Shown: positions 1 through 9,296, numbered from the stretch's first letter. The stretch: 64,000 nucleotides of DNA from Candidatus Legionella polyplacis (GCF_002776555.1 NZ_CP021497.1:372001-436000); one strand, 5' to 3'. Translations and numbers: made by a program. Notes: generated by a model not told the origin, from the letters alone.

Positions 1-43
1 ATAATGTTAAGTGTTTTTTTAAAAATTTTATACAAATAAGAGT

Positions 44-823
44 TTAGTTTCGTATTCCAATACCTTTTCTCAGAAGTATTTTATTAATAATAAAAAATAT
101 CATTATTATTATACAAATCATAAATATTGAAATGTCTATATATTTTTCTTTACTATTAGTTATAGCATAACGTAATATTTTTATCATATAAAATATTGGG
201 TTGATATGTAGAATAGTTTTCCATGTATTAGATAACATGTTGCTTGTATAAAAAATTCCTCCTAAGTAAGTTAATGGTGTAAGAAAGAAGTTTGGAATGA
301 TTGTAATATCATCAAAATTTTTTGCTAAAAGTGCATTTGTAAATCCAGTTAAAGAAAAAATACTAGATACCAATATGATGATTAATATAGTAAGTGCTGG
401 ATGTTTTATTGGTATAAAATAAAAAAAACAGGATACTATATATACTAGTATAGATACTATCATTCCTCTTAATATACCACCAAATGTGTATCCAATTAGT
501 AGTAAATTATCACTCATAGGGCTTACTAAAATTTCTTCTATATTTTTTTGAAATCGTGCATTAAACAATGATGATGAAACGTTGTTATAAGAATTTATTA
601 TAACGGACATAATAATTAGTCCTGGAGTAATAAAACTAGAATAGTTTATATTGTGATCTATTAATCCTATTTGTTTTCCTATTATAGTTCCAAATATTAA
701 AATGTAAAGTGCACTATTTATTATAGGAGGAATGAATACTTGACTTGCTATACGTATAATACGTGTATATTCATGTTTAATAAGTGTATATAAAGCGATA
801 TATTGTTTTTTAATGGTTATCAT
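44..823 (-). CDS. ABC-2 type transporter permease (YadH-like)
   Basis: Integral inner-membrane subunit of an ABC exporter, 259 aa. About six hydrophobic segments separated by short loops and the pattern LARNFDD/ITIIPNFFLTPLTYLGGIFY-like stretch near residues 165-195 match the ABC-2 permease family (YadH, NodJ). The start ATG lies inside the end of the upstream ATPase gene: the two overlap by 14 nt, so they are translated together. The substrate cannot be read from the sequence; YadGH homologues have no firmly established cargo. It is one of few transport systems in the window, so it is probably needed for envelope or export functions. The family call is firm, the substrate unknown. Confidence 0.88.
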   Translation of the reverse strand: MITIKKQYIALYTLIKHEYTRIIRIASQVFIPPIINSALYILIFGTIIGKQIGLIDHNINYSSFITPGLIIMSVIINSYNNVSSSLFNARFQKNIEEILVSPMSDNLLLIGYTFGGILRGMIVSILVYIVSCFFYFIPIKHPALTILIIILVSSIFSLTGFTNALLAKNFDDITIIPNFFLTPLTYLGGIFYTSNMLSNTWKTILHINPIFYMIKILRYAITNSKEKYIDISIFMICIIIMIFFIINKILLRKGIGIRN

Positions 824-1733
824 GTCTGTGATTGATTAAATCTAGAAATAATGTTTCTAATCTGTTAGTTTTGTTACGCATACTGTGAATGATAAATCCG
901 CTTTTTGATAACGAATTAAATATTTTGTTTAGTGAATAGTTATTTTTTATATGAATTTCGAATGTGTAATTATCAATTTTTTTTGTATATATAGATCTTA
1001 GTTTAGGTGGTGATTGGAATGGTTGTTTTGTATTAAAAATAAATATTTGTTTTTTTAAAGTTTTAAGTAAAGTTTGTATAGAACTATTGTATACAATCAT
1101 ACCTTTATGAATTATTGCTATATTTTTACATAGTTGTTCTGCTTCTTCTAAATAATGAGTTGTTAATAAAATTGTAGTTCCTTCTTGGTTTGTTTTTGTT
1201 AAAAAACTCCACATGTTATGTCTATTTTCTATATCTATTCCAGCTGTTGGTTCATCAAGAATTAAAATTTTTGGTTTATGTATTAATGCTCTAGCAATCA
1301 TTAATTGTCTTTTCATTCCTCCGGATAAATACCTTATAGTTAATTTTCTATTTTTCCATAAACCAATTGTTTTCAATAACCATTCCATTCTTGGTGTTGC
1401 TTTTTTTTTTGTTATTCCATAATATCCTGCTTGATTTATTAAGATTTGTTCGCTATTTTCAAATATATTAAGATTAAATTCTTGTGGAACAAACCCCATA
1501 TAAGATTTTGCTAATTTAGGATATTTATCTAAATTATTATTATAAATATAGATATTTCCTGATGTTTTTTTTAGTAATGTTGTAATTATTCCAATTGTTG
1601 TAGATTTTCCTGCTCCATTGCTTCCTAATAAAGCGAAGAAATCTCCAGGATTGATATTTAAATTAACATTTTGTAGCGCATTGAATCCATTATTATATGT
1701 TTTATATAGATTTTTAATTTGTATAGCAAGCAT
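810..1733 (-). CDS. ABC transporter ATP-binding protein (YadG-like)
   Basis: Cytoplasmic ATPase that powers the ABC-2 permease encoded immediately downstream, 307 aa. Seen in order: Walker A GSNGAGKS near residue 38, Q-loop FVPQEFN near 82, signature LSGGMKRQ near 136, Walker B ILILDEPTAGID near 156 and the switch histidine in TTHYLEEAE near 192. A C-terminal extension of about 85 residues is typical of this subfamily. Its stop overlaps the permease start, so the pair forms one operon transcribed leftward. The gene is intact and all nucleotide-binding motifs are present. Substrate unknown. Confidence 0.93.
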   Translation of the reverse strand: MLAIQIKNLYKTYNNGFNALQNVNLNINPGDFFALLGSNGAGKSTTIGIITTLLKKTSGNIYIYNNNLDKYPKLAKSYMGFVPQEFNLNIFENSEQILINQAGYYGITKKKATPRMEWLLKTIGLWKNRKLTIRYLSGGMKRQLMIARALIHKPKILILDEPTAGIDIENRHNMWSFLTKTNQEGTTILLTTHYLEEAEQLCKNIAIIHKGMIVYNSSIQTLLKTLKKQIFIFNTKQPFQSPPKLRSIYTKKIDNYTFEIHIKNNYSLNKIFNSLSKSGFIIHSMRNKTNRLETLFLDLINHRHDNH

Positions 1734-1792
1734 AATTATAGTATTGATAAGTTTTATAATTTATAAAATATTTAATATTAATATGTATTATT

Positions 1793-2581
1793 TTATTGAT
1801 ATGTATATTCTATGGTAGGAAATTTATTTTCTTTTACTTCTTTGTTATATGTGTTTATAGAATTTAGAATTATATTTTTTATTTTTGTATATTGTTTTAA
1901 AAATTTTGGTTTAAGTTTTGTTTGTATTCCTAATAGGTCATGCCATACTAGTATTTGACCATCTGTATTAGGGCCAGCTCCAATACCAATGGTAGGTATT
2001 TTTATAGATTTTGTAATGATTTTTGCTAATGATTCTGGTACACATTCAATTAGTATAGAAAAACATCCGGATGATTCTAAATTTTTTGCTTGATGTATAA
2101 TTTTGTTCTGTTCTTCTTTAGTTGTGCCTTGTATTGTGTATCCTCCTAGTTTATAGATAGATTGTGGAGTTAGTCCTATATGACCCATAATTGGAATTCC
2201 TATATTTACTAGAAAATTAATGGTTTTATATATATGATCATTACCTCCTTCAATTTTTATTGCTTGTGCTCCAGATTGAATAATTTTTTTTACATTTTTT
2301 ATTGTATTTGATAATGAGGAACAATAACCCAAAAATGGTAAATCACTAATTATAAACTTATTTTTTATTCCTTTATATACAGCTTTTGTATGAGATGTGA
2401 TCATATCTATAGTTGTCATTGTGGTGTTTGGATATCCGTACATTACCATAGATACTGAATCTCCTACTAATACTCCATCAATATTAGATTCAGATACTAT
2501 ACAGGCTGATAAATAATCATAACAAGTAATCATACTTATTTTAGAGTTGTTTTTTTTTAATTTGAAATCATTAATTTTCAT
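1793..2581 (-). CDS. panB: 3-methyl-2-oxobutanoate hydroxymethyltransferase
   Basis: First committed enzyme of pantothenate (vitamin B5) synthesis: it transfers a hydroxymethyl group from 5,10-methylene-tetrahydrofolate to 2-oxoisovalerate to give ketopantoate, in the cytosol. The 262 aa are full length. Metal and substrate residues sit in VLVGDSVSM (about residue 38-46), SDLPFLGY (about 79-86), AIKIEGG (about 109-115) and ECVPESLA (about 177-184). No panC or other pantothenate gene lies nearby, so the ancestral cluster is dispersed. In a blood-feeding-insect symbiont this step could serve vitamin supply to the host, which is inference. Transcribed leftward, 59 nt upstream of the ABC operon. 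Confidence 0.95.
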   Translation of the reverse strand: MKINDFKLKKNNSKISMITCYDYLSACIVSESNIDGVLVGDSVSMVMYGYPNTTMTTIDMITSHTKAVYKGIKNKFIISDLPFLGYCSSLSNTIKNVKKIIQSGAQAIKIEGGNDHIYKTINFLVNIGIPIMGHIGLTPQSIYKLGGYTIQGTTKEEQNKIIHQAKNLESSGCFSILIECVPESLAKIITKSIKIPTIGIGAGPNTDGQILVWHDLLGIQTKLKPKFLKQYTKIKNIILNSINTYNKEVKENKFPTIEYTYQ

Positions 2582-2831
2582 TATAAATTATGGTAATTTA
2601 ATTTTTAATTAATTTTAATATTATAAAACATTCATAGTATTAATGAAATATTATATTTTAGTTTATAGTAATATTTTTTTTAAAATAGTTTTTTGCTATT
2701 ATTATAGATAATTGAGATATTTAGAAGCTTTTATTTTTAGAAAAAATTTTTTTAAATATAGAAAAATAATATGTTACTTTTAACATTATACATTATTTTA
2801 TTAATGTATAAATGATTTTATTTTTTTATAT

Positions 2832-2919
2832 GCCGAGATGGTGAAATTGGTATACACATTAGTTTCAGAAGCTAATATAGAGTATTTTCTATTTGGAGGT
2901 TCGAATCCTCCTCTCGGCA
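2832..2919 (+). tRNA. tRNA-Leu (anticodon CAG)
   Basis: Cloverleaf read by eye. Seven-pair acceptor stem GCCGAGA/TCTCGGC, anticodon stem 2859-2863 with its partner, 7-nt loop 2864-2870 with anticodon CAG at 2866-2868, a long class II variable arm and T-arm GGAGGTTCGAATCCTCC. The discriminator is A, as for leucine. CCA is not encoded and must be added by nucleotidyltransferase. It reads only CUG, a rare codon in such an AT-rich genome. Confidence 0.95.
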
Positions 2920-2959
2920 CATTTTTAATATATTATGTTCTATAATAAATATAGAGTTT

Positions 2960-3853
2960 TTAATTGTTAGTATTATTATTTATTAAATTAGCAATTGATT
3001 GACCATAAAAAATGTTTTTTCCTATATATATTTTAGGATTCCATATAATGTTTTTATTTTTTGGGAATATAAGAATTATTGTAGATCCTAATTTAAAATA
3101 TCCTATTTCTTTTCCTTTTTTAATTTTAAATTTTGATTTGCTAAAATTATTGTTTATTTCATTTTTATTTGAAAAAAAAAGAAATTCTTTTTTATATGAA
3201 CAGTTTTGTTCTCCGGTCCAATTTGTTCCAATTGTTCCTACTAATGCTGCTCCTATAAATATAATATAAATATCGCCTAATTGTGTTTTAAATGTCATTA
3301 TTAGTCGTTTATTTTTAGAATATATAAATGGTATAATATTGATTAATTTTGGGTTTACAGAAAATAATTTTCCTGGTATAAGTGTTATATTTTTTAATAT
3401 GCCATTTATTGGCATGTGAACTCTATGATAATTTTTTGGTGATAAATAAAATATTATAAAATTACATTTGTTTAAATTATTGTTTATTTTTTTTTCATGA
3501 AGAAATAGTTCATTTATTAAATAGGATTGATTTTTAATTTTTAAAAATTTTTTGTTTTTTAATTCTCCTATTTCGTTAATTATTCCGTCTACTGGTGAAA
3601 TAATTGTAGATTTTTCTATAATTCTACAATTTTTTTTTAGATGTCTTATAAAAAAATCGTTAAAACATTTATATTTTTTTATATTTGTTTCTTTAATTTC
3701 ATTTGTGTTTATATTATATTTTTTGATAAATTTTTGGATAAGAAAATTTTTTATAAAAAAAATTTTATTATTTGCAAATATTTTTATTAGTAAAGTTATA
3801 TTTTTTTTTGAACAGAATATTTGAAATATAACTTTTAAAGTATTTTTAAGCAT
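2960..3853 (-). CDS. psd: Phosphatidylserine decarboxylase proenzyme
   Basis: Membrane-associated pyruvoyl enzyme that converts phosphatidylserine to phosphatidylethanolamine, 297 aa, close to the usual ~285-320. The catalytic triad can be placed: Asp in SPVDGIINEIG, His in YHRVHMPINGIL and the self-cleavage serine in KLGSTIILIFP near the C-terminus, where autoproteolysis at G-S creates the pyruvoyl group. The N-terminal part is lysine- and isoleucine-rich and poorly conserved. It stands alone in the minus orientation, after tRNA-Leu on the other strand. It implies that the symbiont still makes its own PE; cdsA at 22281 supplies CDP-diacylglycerol for the same pathway. Confidence 0.95.
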   Translation of the reverse strand: MLKNTLKVIFQIFCSKKNITLLIKIFANNKIFFIKNFLIQKFIKKYNINTNEIKETNIKKYKCFNDFFIRHLKKNCRIIEKSTIISPVDGIINEIGELKNKKFLKIKNQSYLINELFLHEKKINNNLNKCNFIIFYLSPKNYHRVHMPINGILKNITLIPGKLFSVNPKLINIIPFIYSKNKRLIMTFKTQLGDIYIIFIGAALVGTIGTNWTGEQNCSYKKEFLFFSNKNEINNNFSKSKFKIKKGKEIGYFKLGSTIILIFPKNKNIIWNPKIYIGKNIFYGQSIANLINNNTNN

Positions 3854-4247
3854 TGTTAAGTTTTTTATTGTATAGAAAATTTATTTTATTTATAATAAAC
3901 TTAATTTTAAATTAATATCAAAAATATTAGAATATTATTATATTTTTTAAGTAATTTTTATAAACATTGAATTTAGTATATGATAAAAATAGTAATTATT
4001 TATAATTTTGTTACAAATTTGTAGATTTTATGTTTTATATGTACTAAAATTGTATTTAGTATGATTTTTTATAAATTTGAAATTTCTTAGGTCTTTAAGA
4101 AAGAGGGTTGTTTGATATGTTATTTTTATTCCAAAAGATAAAATTTTTATATAGGTAAATTCAAGTGGTTTTTATCAATTAATTTATAATTTCTCAGAAT
4201 TCGTTTTATAAGATTAAAATAAAGTAATTAATTATAGTGTGGAGATC
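3854..4247. other. psd-rho divergent intergenic region and rho leader
   Basis: Stretch of 394 nt between the divergent psd and rho starts. No open frame of note and no tRNA fold were seen. In enterobacteria rho is preceded by thioredoxin and an autoregulated leader; no trxA is present here, so any long rho leader would lie in this spacer. Promoters for both genes must be here but cannot be assigned with confidence in sequence this AT-rich. Confidence 0.5.
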
Positions 4248-5510
4248 ATGAATCTTAGTGAATTAAAGCAATTACCAATTGCTGATCTTGTAAGTATTGC
4301 TCAGAAAATGGGAACAGAAAATACATCTCGTATGCGTAAGCAAGATATTATTTTTGCAATTTTAAAAGCTCATTCTTGTAAGGGGGAAGATATTTTTGGA
4401 GGAGGTGTGTTAGAGATTTTACCAGATAGTTTTGGTTTTTTAAGGTCTGAAGAAGGTTTTTATCAAGCTGGACCAGATGATATTTATGTTTCTCCAAGTC
4501 AAATAAGAAGATTTGGTCTTCGTACTGGTGATACTATCATAGGAAAGATTCGTCCACCTAAAGATAATGAACGTTATTTTGCTTTATTAAAAGTTGATCA
4601 AATTAATTTTGATTCTCCAGAAGATGCTAAAAGAAAGATTTTGTTTGAAAATTTAACTCCATTATTTGCTACGAAACGTTTAATTATGGAGCAAGGAAAT
4701 GGTAGTACTGAGGATTTAACAGCTAGAGTTATTGATCTTTGTGCTCCATTTGGTAGGGGGCAGAGGGGGCTAATTGTTTCACCTCCTAAGGCTGGAAAAA
4801 CTATTATGTTACAAAATATTGCACATTCTATAGAAAAAAATTATGTAGATTGTTATTTAATAGTTTTATTAATTGATGAACGTCCTGAAGAAGTTACTGA
4901 AATGCAACGTTCTGTTAAAGGTGAAGTTGTTGCTAGTACTTTTGATGAACCTGCTAATCGTCATATTCAGGTAGCTGAAATGGTCATTGAGAAGGCTAAA
5001 CGTTTAGTAGAGCATAAGAAAGATGTTGTAGTTCTTCTTGATTCTATTACTAGATTGGCTAGAGCTTATAATGCTGTTATTCCTTCTTCTGGTAAAGTTT
5101 TAACTGGTGGTGTTGATGCAAATGCATTACAGAGACCAAAGAGATTGTATGGTGCAGCTAGAAATATTGAAGAAGGTGGTAGTTTGACTATTATTGCTAC
5201 TGCTTTAATTGATACTGGTTCTAGGATGGATGAGATAATTTATGAGGAATTTAAAGGAACTGGGAATATGGAAATTCATTTGAGTCGAAATATAGCTGAG
5301 CGTAGAGTTTTTCCAGCTATAAATATAAATAGATCTGGTACTCGTCGTGAAGATTTGTTGTTAAGTTCTGAATATTTACATAGAATATGGATATTAAGAA
5401 AAATTTTGCAATCTATGGATGAAACTGATTCTATAGAGTTTATTTTAGAAAAAATGAAGCATCATAAAACTAATTCTGAATTTTTTGATGCAATGAAACG
5501 TCAAGAATGA
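4248..5510 (+). CDS. rho: Transcription termination factor Rho
   Basis: Hexameric RNA helicase that terminates untranslated transcripts. 420 aa, essentially the E. coli length. Seen in order: N-terminal helical domain [19 protein letters not shown], the RNA-binding cold-shock-like domain with GFGFLR-type motif ([10 protein letters not shown]), Walker [12 protein letters not shown] near residue 177, Walker [17 protein letters not shown] near 262 and the R-loop region. ATG at 4248 was chosen over an in-frame GTG three codons upstream because MNLSELKQ is the conserved family start and GGAG sits just before it. Conservation is far stronger than in neighbouring genes, as expected for an essential factor. 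Monocistronic as far as can be seen. Confidence 0.98.
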   Translation: MNLSELKQLPIADLVSIAQKMGTENTSRMRKQDIIFAILKAHSCKGEDIFGGGVLEILPDSFGFLRSEEGFYQAGPDDIYVSPSQIRRFGLRTGDTIIGKIRPPKDNERYFALLKVDQINFDSPEDAKRKILFENLTPLFATKRLIMEQGNGSTEDLTARVIDLCAPFGRGQRGLIVSPPKAGKTIMLQNIAHSIEKNYVDCYLIVLLIDERPEEVTEMQRSVKGEVVASTFDEPANRHIQVAEMVIEKAKRLVEHKKDVVVLLDSITRLARAYNAVIPSSGKVLTGGVDANALQRPKRLYGAARNIEEGGSLTIIATALIDTGSRMDEIIYEEFKGTGNMEIHLSRNIAERRVFPAININRSGTRREDLLLSSEYLHRIWILRKILQSMDETDSIEFILEKMKHHKTNSEFFDAMKRQE

Positions 5511-5726
5511 TTTAATTATATTTTTGTTTTGTTTTTTTTTGATATTTTTATTAATTTTTGTTTTATAAAAAATATTTTTGATTAAGAATCATAATAGTTT
5601 TATTAGTTTTATTTTTTGTTAATATTTTTTTTGATGAGTATGAATATTTTATTCAAATAAAAATTTTTAAGTAAAAATTTTTGTGAAGAAAATTTGTTTT
5701 TTAAAGATTATATATAGGGGATTGTA

Positions 5727-5915
5727 ATGTTGTTTCTTTATTGGATTTTTAGTTGTTTTATTATTTTATTGATTTTTTGTCTAATTTTTAATGTTATTAA
5801 ATATAATTTAGAAAAATTTAATAAGGAGGATTTTCATAAAAGTTTTTTTGTTATGGGAATTTTATCATTGTTATTAATTTTATTGATTAGTATTATGGTT
5901 TATATAGTTAGATAA
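5727..5915 (+). CDS. Small two-helix membrane protein, unidentified
   Basis: 62-aa frame with ATG preceded by AGGGG (5716-5720), a good ribosome-binding site. It predicts two hydrophobic helices (about residues 2-24 and 40-61) joined by a polar, lysine-rich loop KYNLEKFNKEDFHKS. The length and helix-loop-helix layout resemble the DUF2909 'twin transmembrane' proteins found near cytochrome oxidase genes, but the shared features are only hydrophobic residues and this is not a firm match. It stands between rho and the convergent rpiA. Expression is plausible because of the ribosome-binding site and position; the function is not recognised. Confidence 0.5.
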   Translation: MLFLYWIFSCFIILLIFCLIFNVIKYNLEKFNKEDFHKSFFVMGILSLLLILLISIMVYIVR

Positions 5916-5954
5916 ATACTTTATTTGATGATGTTTTTTATTAAAATATAGAAA

Positions 5955-6611
5955 TTATAATTCTATTATGTTGTTATTTTTTGTTCCAATTAAAATTTTG
6001 TTTGCTGTTCGTTTTGCAAATATTCCGTTTTCTATTACTCCTGGTATATTATTTATTTTTTTTTCTAAAATTTTTGGGTGTTTTATGTTTAGATTATAGA
6101 CATCTAATATTATATTTCCATTGTCACTTATAAAATTAGTTCTTTGTTTAGGAATTCCACCTAATTTAGTTAGTTCATTTGTTACATAATTTTTTGCCAT
6201 TGGTATAATTTCTACTGCTACTGGGAATTTTCCTAGTTTTTTGACGATTTTTTTTTCTTCAACAATGCAAATAAATTTTTTTGCAAAGGAAGCAATAATT
6301 TTTTCTCTAGTTAATGCTCCTCCTCCACCTTTTATCATATTATATTTTTTTGTGATTTCATCTGCGCTATCAATATAGATAGGTAAATTTGTAATAGAAT
6401 TTATATTTGTAATGGGTAAATTAAAGAGTTTAAGGTATTTTTCTGTTATTTTAGAACTTGGGATGTATAGTATTTTTTTATTTAAATATTTTATTGTGGA
6501 TATATATTTAATAAAATAGTTTATAGTTGTTCCAGTTCCAATACCTATGATAGGTGAGTGTTTAATATATTTTAAAGCTGATTCTGCTATTTTTTTTTTT
6601 ATTGCATTCAT
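5955..6611 (-). CDS. rpiA: Ribose-5-phosphate isomerase A
   Basis: Cytosolic isomerase interconverting ribose-5-phosphate and ribulose-5-phosphate in the non-oxidative pentose phosphate pathway; it provides ribose for PRPP and nucleotides. 218 aa, full length. Diagnostic motifs: IGIGTGTTINYFI (about residues 22-34, phosphate-binding loop), DSADEI (about 82-87) and KGGGGALTREKI (about 94-105, carrying the catalytic region). Leftward, convergent with the small membrane gene and about 100 nt downstream of dcd; the two may share a transcript. Confidence 0.96.
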   Translation of the reverse strand: MNAIKKKIAESALKYIKHSPIIGIGTGTTINYFIKYISTIKYLNKKILYIPSSKITEKYLKLFNLPITNINSITNLPIYIDSADEITKKYNMIKGGGGALTREKIIASFAKKFICIVEEKKIVKKLGKFPVAVEIIPMAKNYVTNELTKLGGIPKQRTNFISDNGNIILDVYNLNIKHPKILEKKINNIPGVIENGIFAKRTANKILIGTKNNNIIEL

Positions 6612-6707
6612 TTTTATAATAAATAATAGATTAATTGTATATGTATAAAATTATTAATATGTTTTTGTTTGTTATAAATAGTAGATACAACCTATTATAG
6701 GTGTTTT

Positions 6708-7274
6708 TTATAAACATGGTAATGTTATTCCTGTTTGTTTTTGATATTTTCCTTTTTTATCTTGGTAGGATATTAAGCAGTTTGAGTCGGATTCTAAAAA
6801 AATGATTTGTATAATTCCTTCTTTTGCATAAATTTTTACTGGTAAATTTGTGGAATTAGACAGTTCTATTGTTATATGTCCTTCCCATTCTGGTTCTATT
6901 GGTGTTATGTTTGTTATAATTCCGCATCTTGCATATGTAGATTTTCCTATGCAAATTGCCAAGATATTTCTTGGTATTTTAAAATATTCTATTGTTCTTG
7001 TCAAGACAAATGAATTAGGTGGTATTGTGCAAGTATTTTTTGACGAATTTAGAAAACTATTTTTGTTAAAGTTTTTTGGATCTAAAATAACAGAATTTAT
7101 GTTAGTGAAAATTTTAAATTCGTTAGAACATCTAGCATCGTATCCGTAGCTAGATAGTCCATATGAAATGATTTTTTTATTTCCTTTTTTTCTAATATTT
7201 GTTTTTTCAAATGGATTAATCATATTATGAGTTATAGACATATGTTTAATCCAATTATCTGATTTTATTGGCAT
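6708..7274 (-). CDS. dcd: dCTP deaminase
   Basis: Homotrimeric cytosolic enzyme that deaminates dCTP to dUTP, the main route to dTTP precursors in gammaproteobacteria. 188 aa, the normal length. [10 protein letters not shown] (about residues 110-119), the catalytic-glutamate region [17 protein letters not shown] (about 125-141) and the C-terminal KQTGITLP closing loop are all present. N-terminal [12 protein letters not shown] fits the family. The MOMP terminator lies just upstream, so dcd has its own promoter or depends on read-through. Confidence 0.96.
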   Translation of the reverse strand: MPIKSDNWIKHMSITHNMINPFEKTNIRKKGNKKIISYGLSSYGYDARCSNEFKIFTNINSVILDPKNFNKNSFLNSSKNTCTIPPNSFVLTRTIEYFKIPRNILAICIGKSTYARCGIITNITPIEPEWEGHITIELSNSTNLPVKIYAKEGIIQIIFLESDSNCLISYQDKKGKYQKQTGITLPCL

Positions 7275-7300
7275 TTTTAAAAAAAAATATTTTTTTTAAA

Positions 7301-7338
7301 CTAAAAAGCCCATTTAGAAAAGAATATGGGCTTTTTAG
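7301..7338 (-). terminator. Intrinsic terminator of the MOMP gene
   Basis: Perfect 13-bp inverted repeat, 7301-7313 against 7326-7338, with a 12-nt loop. Read on the minus strand it lies about 60 nt beyond the porin stop codon and is followed by a T-rich stretch (7281-7300 complement). Because of the A/T flanks it could also work in the other direction. The GGGC core stands out in this AT-rich sequence. Confidence 0.8.
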
Positions 7339-7400
7339 TTTTTTATTTTTATATACGTAAAGTATATATTTTATAATTTCTATTAATAATAAGTTAGAAA

Positions 7401-8366
7401 TTACATATTACTTGTCCATTTTATTCCAAAGAACGGACCATATATGGAAAAGTTTGAGTTTCTTGATAGTGAATTTCTATTTATTGTATCTATCACATTT
7501 GAATAACTTATCCAAGTCCATCCTGTGTTTAATGTAATGTCTCCCTTATTTGTCATGTATGTATATTTTGCTCCTAATTGTGTTTCTATTCCAGGAATTA
7601 TGGATGTTTTTGATTTTGTATCGTAAGTTGCTTCTCCTTTTTCATTAAAATGTGTTGATATAGATTTGTGATCTCCAGATAATATAGCTGTTGATCCTTT
7701 ACCATATATTGAAAATCCATTTCCAAAATTATATGTTATATCAGTTCCTATATTTGGTCCCATTCCTGTATATTGAGTGCTTTCTTTATATAATAGATTG
7801 TTATTTGCGAAATCTTGACTAGACAAAGTTAGTTTTTGATCTCTTTCTATATTTGAATATTGAATTCCAGTATGAATTCTTATATTGGTAAGATTATTTA
7901 GATTTATAGTTTGCCCGAATTCTAGATTCATTGAATTCCATTTTGGTTTTATATTTTCTCCAGAAATGTCGGTAATCATGGACGTTTTGTTTGGTATTAA
8001 TTCTATCAAATCTCCTTGATGTATGTTATTTTCTTCATTTCCTTGCCAATGATTCCAGTTGAATGTTATATCATTTCCGGAATTTAAATAATAAGAACTT
8101 ATTAATTTGAAACCTAGGTTATGTTCTAAATTTATAAGATATGGCCATGTTATGTAGCTATCACTTATATTTGATTGTTCATTATCATGATTATTCTCAT
8201 TTGTTTCAGAGCTTAAATATAAAGTATAAGCACTAAAATCCCATGTGTTTTTTTTGCATGGAACGGAAACTGATAAAGGAGTGCAAAAAGACCCCATAGT
8301 TCCAGCAAATACTGCGCTACTACTTAGCGTAAGTACGGCTATTGCTGTTTTTTTTAGATTTAACAT
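7401..8366 (-). CDS. Legionella-type major outer membrane protein (porin)
   Basis: Outer-membrane beta-barrel porin, 321 aa. The N-terminus MLNLKKTAIAVLTLSSSAVFA is a clear Sec signal peptide, with likely cleavage before GTMGSFCTPLSV; the mature start and the following W-D-x-(A)-x-x-LYL pattern match the Legionella MOMP family. Alternating hydrophobic residues, many aromatic girdle residues and a C-terminal strand (YGPFFGIKWTSNM) fit a barrel. ATG at 8366 was chosen because GGAG lies 6 nt upstream; a TTG four codons earlier overlaps that site. The G+C content is visibly higher than in neighbours, suggesting stronger constraint and expression. It is probably the main diffusion pore of the symbiont (inference). 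Confidence 0.88.
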   Translation of the reverse strand: MLNLKKTAIAVLTLSSSAVFAGTMGSFCTPLSVSVPCKKNTWDFSAYTLYLSSETNENNHDNEQSNISDSYITWPYLINLEHNLGFKLISSYYLNSGNDITFNWNHWQGNEENNIHQGDLIELIPNKTSMITDISGENIKPKWNSMNLEFGQTINLNNLTNIRIHTGIQYSNIERDQKLTLSSQDFANNNLLYKESTQYTGMGPNIGTDITYNFGNGFSIYGKGSTAILSGDHKSISTHFNEKGEATYDTKSKTSIIPGIETQLGAKYTYMTNKGDITLNTGWTWISYSNVIDTINRNSLSRNSNFSIYGPFFGIKWTSNM

Positions 8367-8456
8367 TCTAATCTCCAAAAAGTTTATTTTTTTAGACTTT
8401 TGTTTATTTGTTATGATTAATGATTATATTATACATATAATACTACTATATGTTCT

Positions 8457-8484
8457 ATAGTATGTTTTTTTTAAAAAAAGTCAA
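8457..8484 (-). promoter_or_regulatory. Putative sigma70 promoter of the MOMP gene
   Basis: On the minus strand, TTGACT (8484-8479), 16-nt spacer, then TACTAT (8462-8457), about 90 nt before the porin ATG. An inverted repeat ACTATA-N5-TATAGT (8445-8461) overlaps the -10 element and could be an operator. The AT-rich background makes chance matches common, so this is a candidate only. Confidence 0.4.
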
Positions 8485-8494
8485 TACTATTTTA

Positions 8495-8541
8495 TTTAAA
8501 TACTTCTATTTTTTTTTTATAATAAAATAGAAGTATTTAAA
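8495..8541 (-). terminator. Hairpin downstream of the peroxiredoxin gene
   Basis: Perfect 18-bp inverted repeat (8495-8512 with 8524-8541) and an 11-nt loop, about 110 nt past the stop of the minus-strand peroxiredoxin gene. It is likely the terminator of that gene, although the trailing T-tract is interrupted. It also separates that transcript from the MOMP promoter. Confidence 0.6.
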
Positions 8542-8653
8542 AATCTAATCTTATTACTATATAAACTTAGTTATTTATTTTTTAAAAAAAATAAATCCAA
8601 TTTTTAGAATTTTATGTAATATTTATATTTTATAGATAAAATTTTTGAAACTT

Positions 8654-9262
8654 TTACAGTGTTTCTGAATTTAATTGTAAAAATTTGATAATTCCCTCTG
8701 ATGACGGTTCAATTGTTTTATTTCCATTTTTCCATCCAGCTGGACAAACATTTCCATTGATTTCAAATGTTTGTATTGCATTTAATATTCTTAGTATTTC
8801 ATCTATGTTTCTTCCAATTGGTAGATCATTTATGCTTTGGTGTCGTATAATTCGGTTTTTATCTATTATAAATGTTCCCCTTAGAGATATTCCTTCATTC
8901 GGATGTTCTATTTCGTAAGATTTGCATATTGTATGTTTTACATCTGAAACCATTGTAAATTTAACAGGTCCAATTCCTCCATTTTTTATTGGAGTATTTC
9001 TGTATGTGTAGTGTGAAAACTGAGAATCTACAGATATAGATATTATTTCTGTATTTAAATTTTTAAATTTGTTTATTCTGTTATTTATAGATATTAATTC
9101 CGTTGGACATACAAATGTAAAGTTAAGTGGATAAAAAAATAGAACTACATATTTATCTTTAGTTTTTTCATATAAATTAAATTCATTAATTATTGAATTA
9201 TTTTCAAGCACAGCTGGTGCTGTAAAATTAGGTGCTTTTTTACTAATTAATATTGTACTCAT
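8654..9262 (-). CDS. 2-Cys peroxiredoxin (AhpC/Prx type)
   Basis: Thiol peroxidase that reduces hydrogen peroxide and organic peroxides in the cytosol. 202 aa. The peroxidatic cysteine is in FYPLNFTFVCPTE (about residue 52) and the resolving cysteine in GNVCPAGW (about 172); the arginine of SLRGTFIID is present. Typical 2-Cys layout with a C-terminal tail. The next gene upstream on the same strand is a monothiol glutaredoxin and sodB follows divergently: together a compact oxidative-defence block. It resembles Legionella AhpC2/TsaA; the electron donor (AhpD or thioredoxin) is not in the window. Confidence 0.93.
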   Translation of the reverse strand: MSTILISKKAPNFTAPAVLENNSIINEFNLYEKTKDKYVVLFFYPLNFTFVCPTELISINNRINKFKNLNTEIISISVDSQFSHYTYRNTPIKNGGIGPVKFTMVSDVKHTICKSYEIEHPNEGISLRGTFIIDKNRIIRHQSINDLPIGRNIDEILRILNAIQTFEINGNVCPAGWKNGNKTIEPSSEGIIKFLQLNSETL

Positions 9263-9296
9263 TTTGTGTTTTCCTATATTTTAAATTTTAATTATG

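Noticed and set aside
3012-3824. Plus-strand frames of 85-90 codons opposite psd
   Set aside because: They are antisense to a clear psd gene with its catalytic triad, and consist of biased hydrophobic residues from A/T-rich complement.
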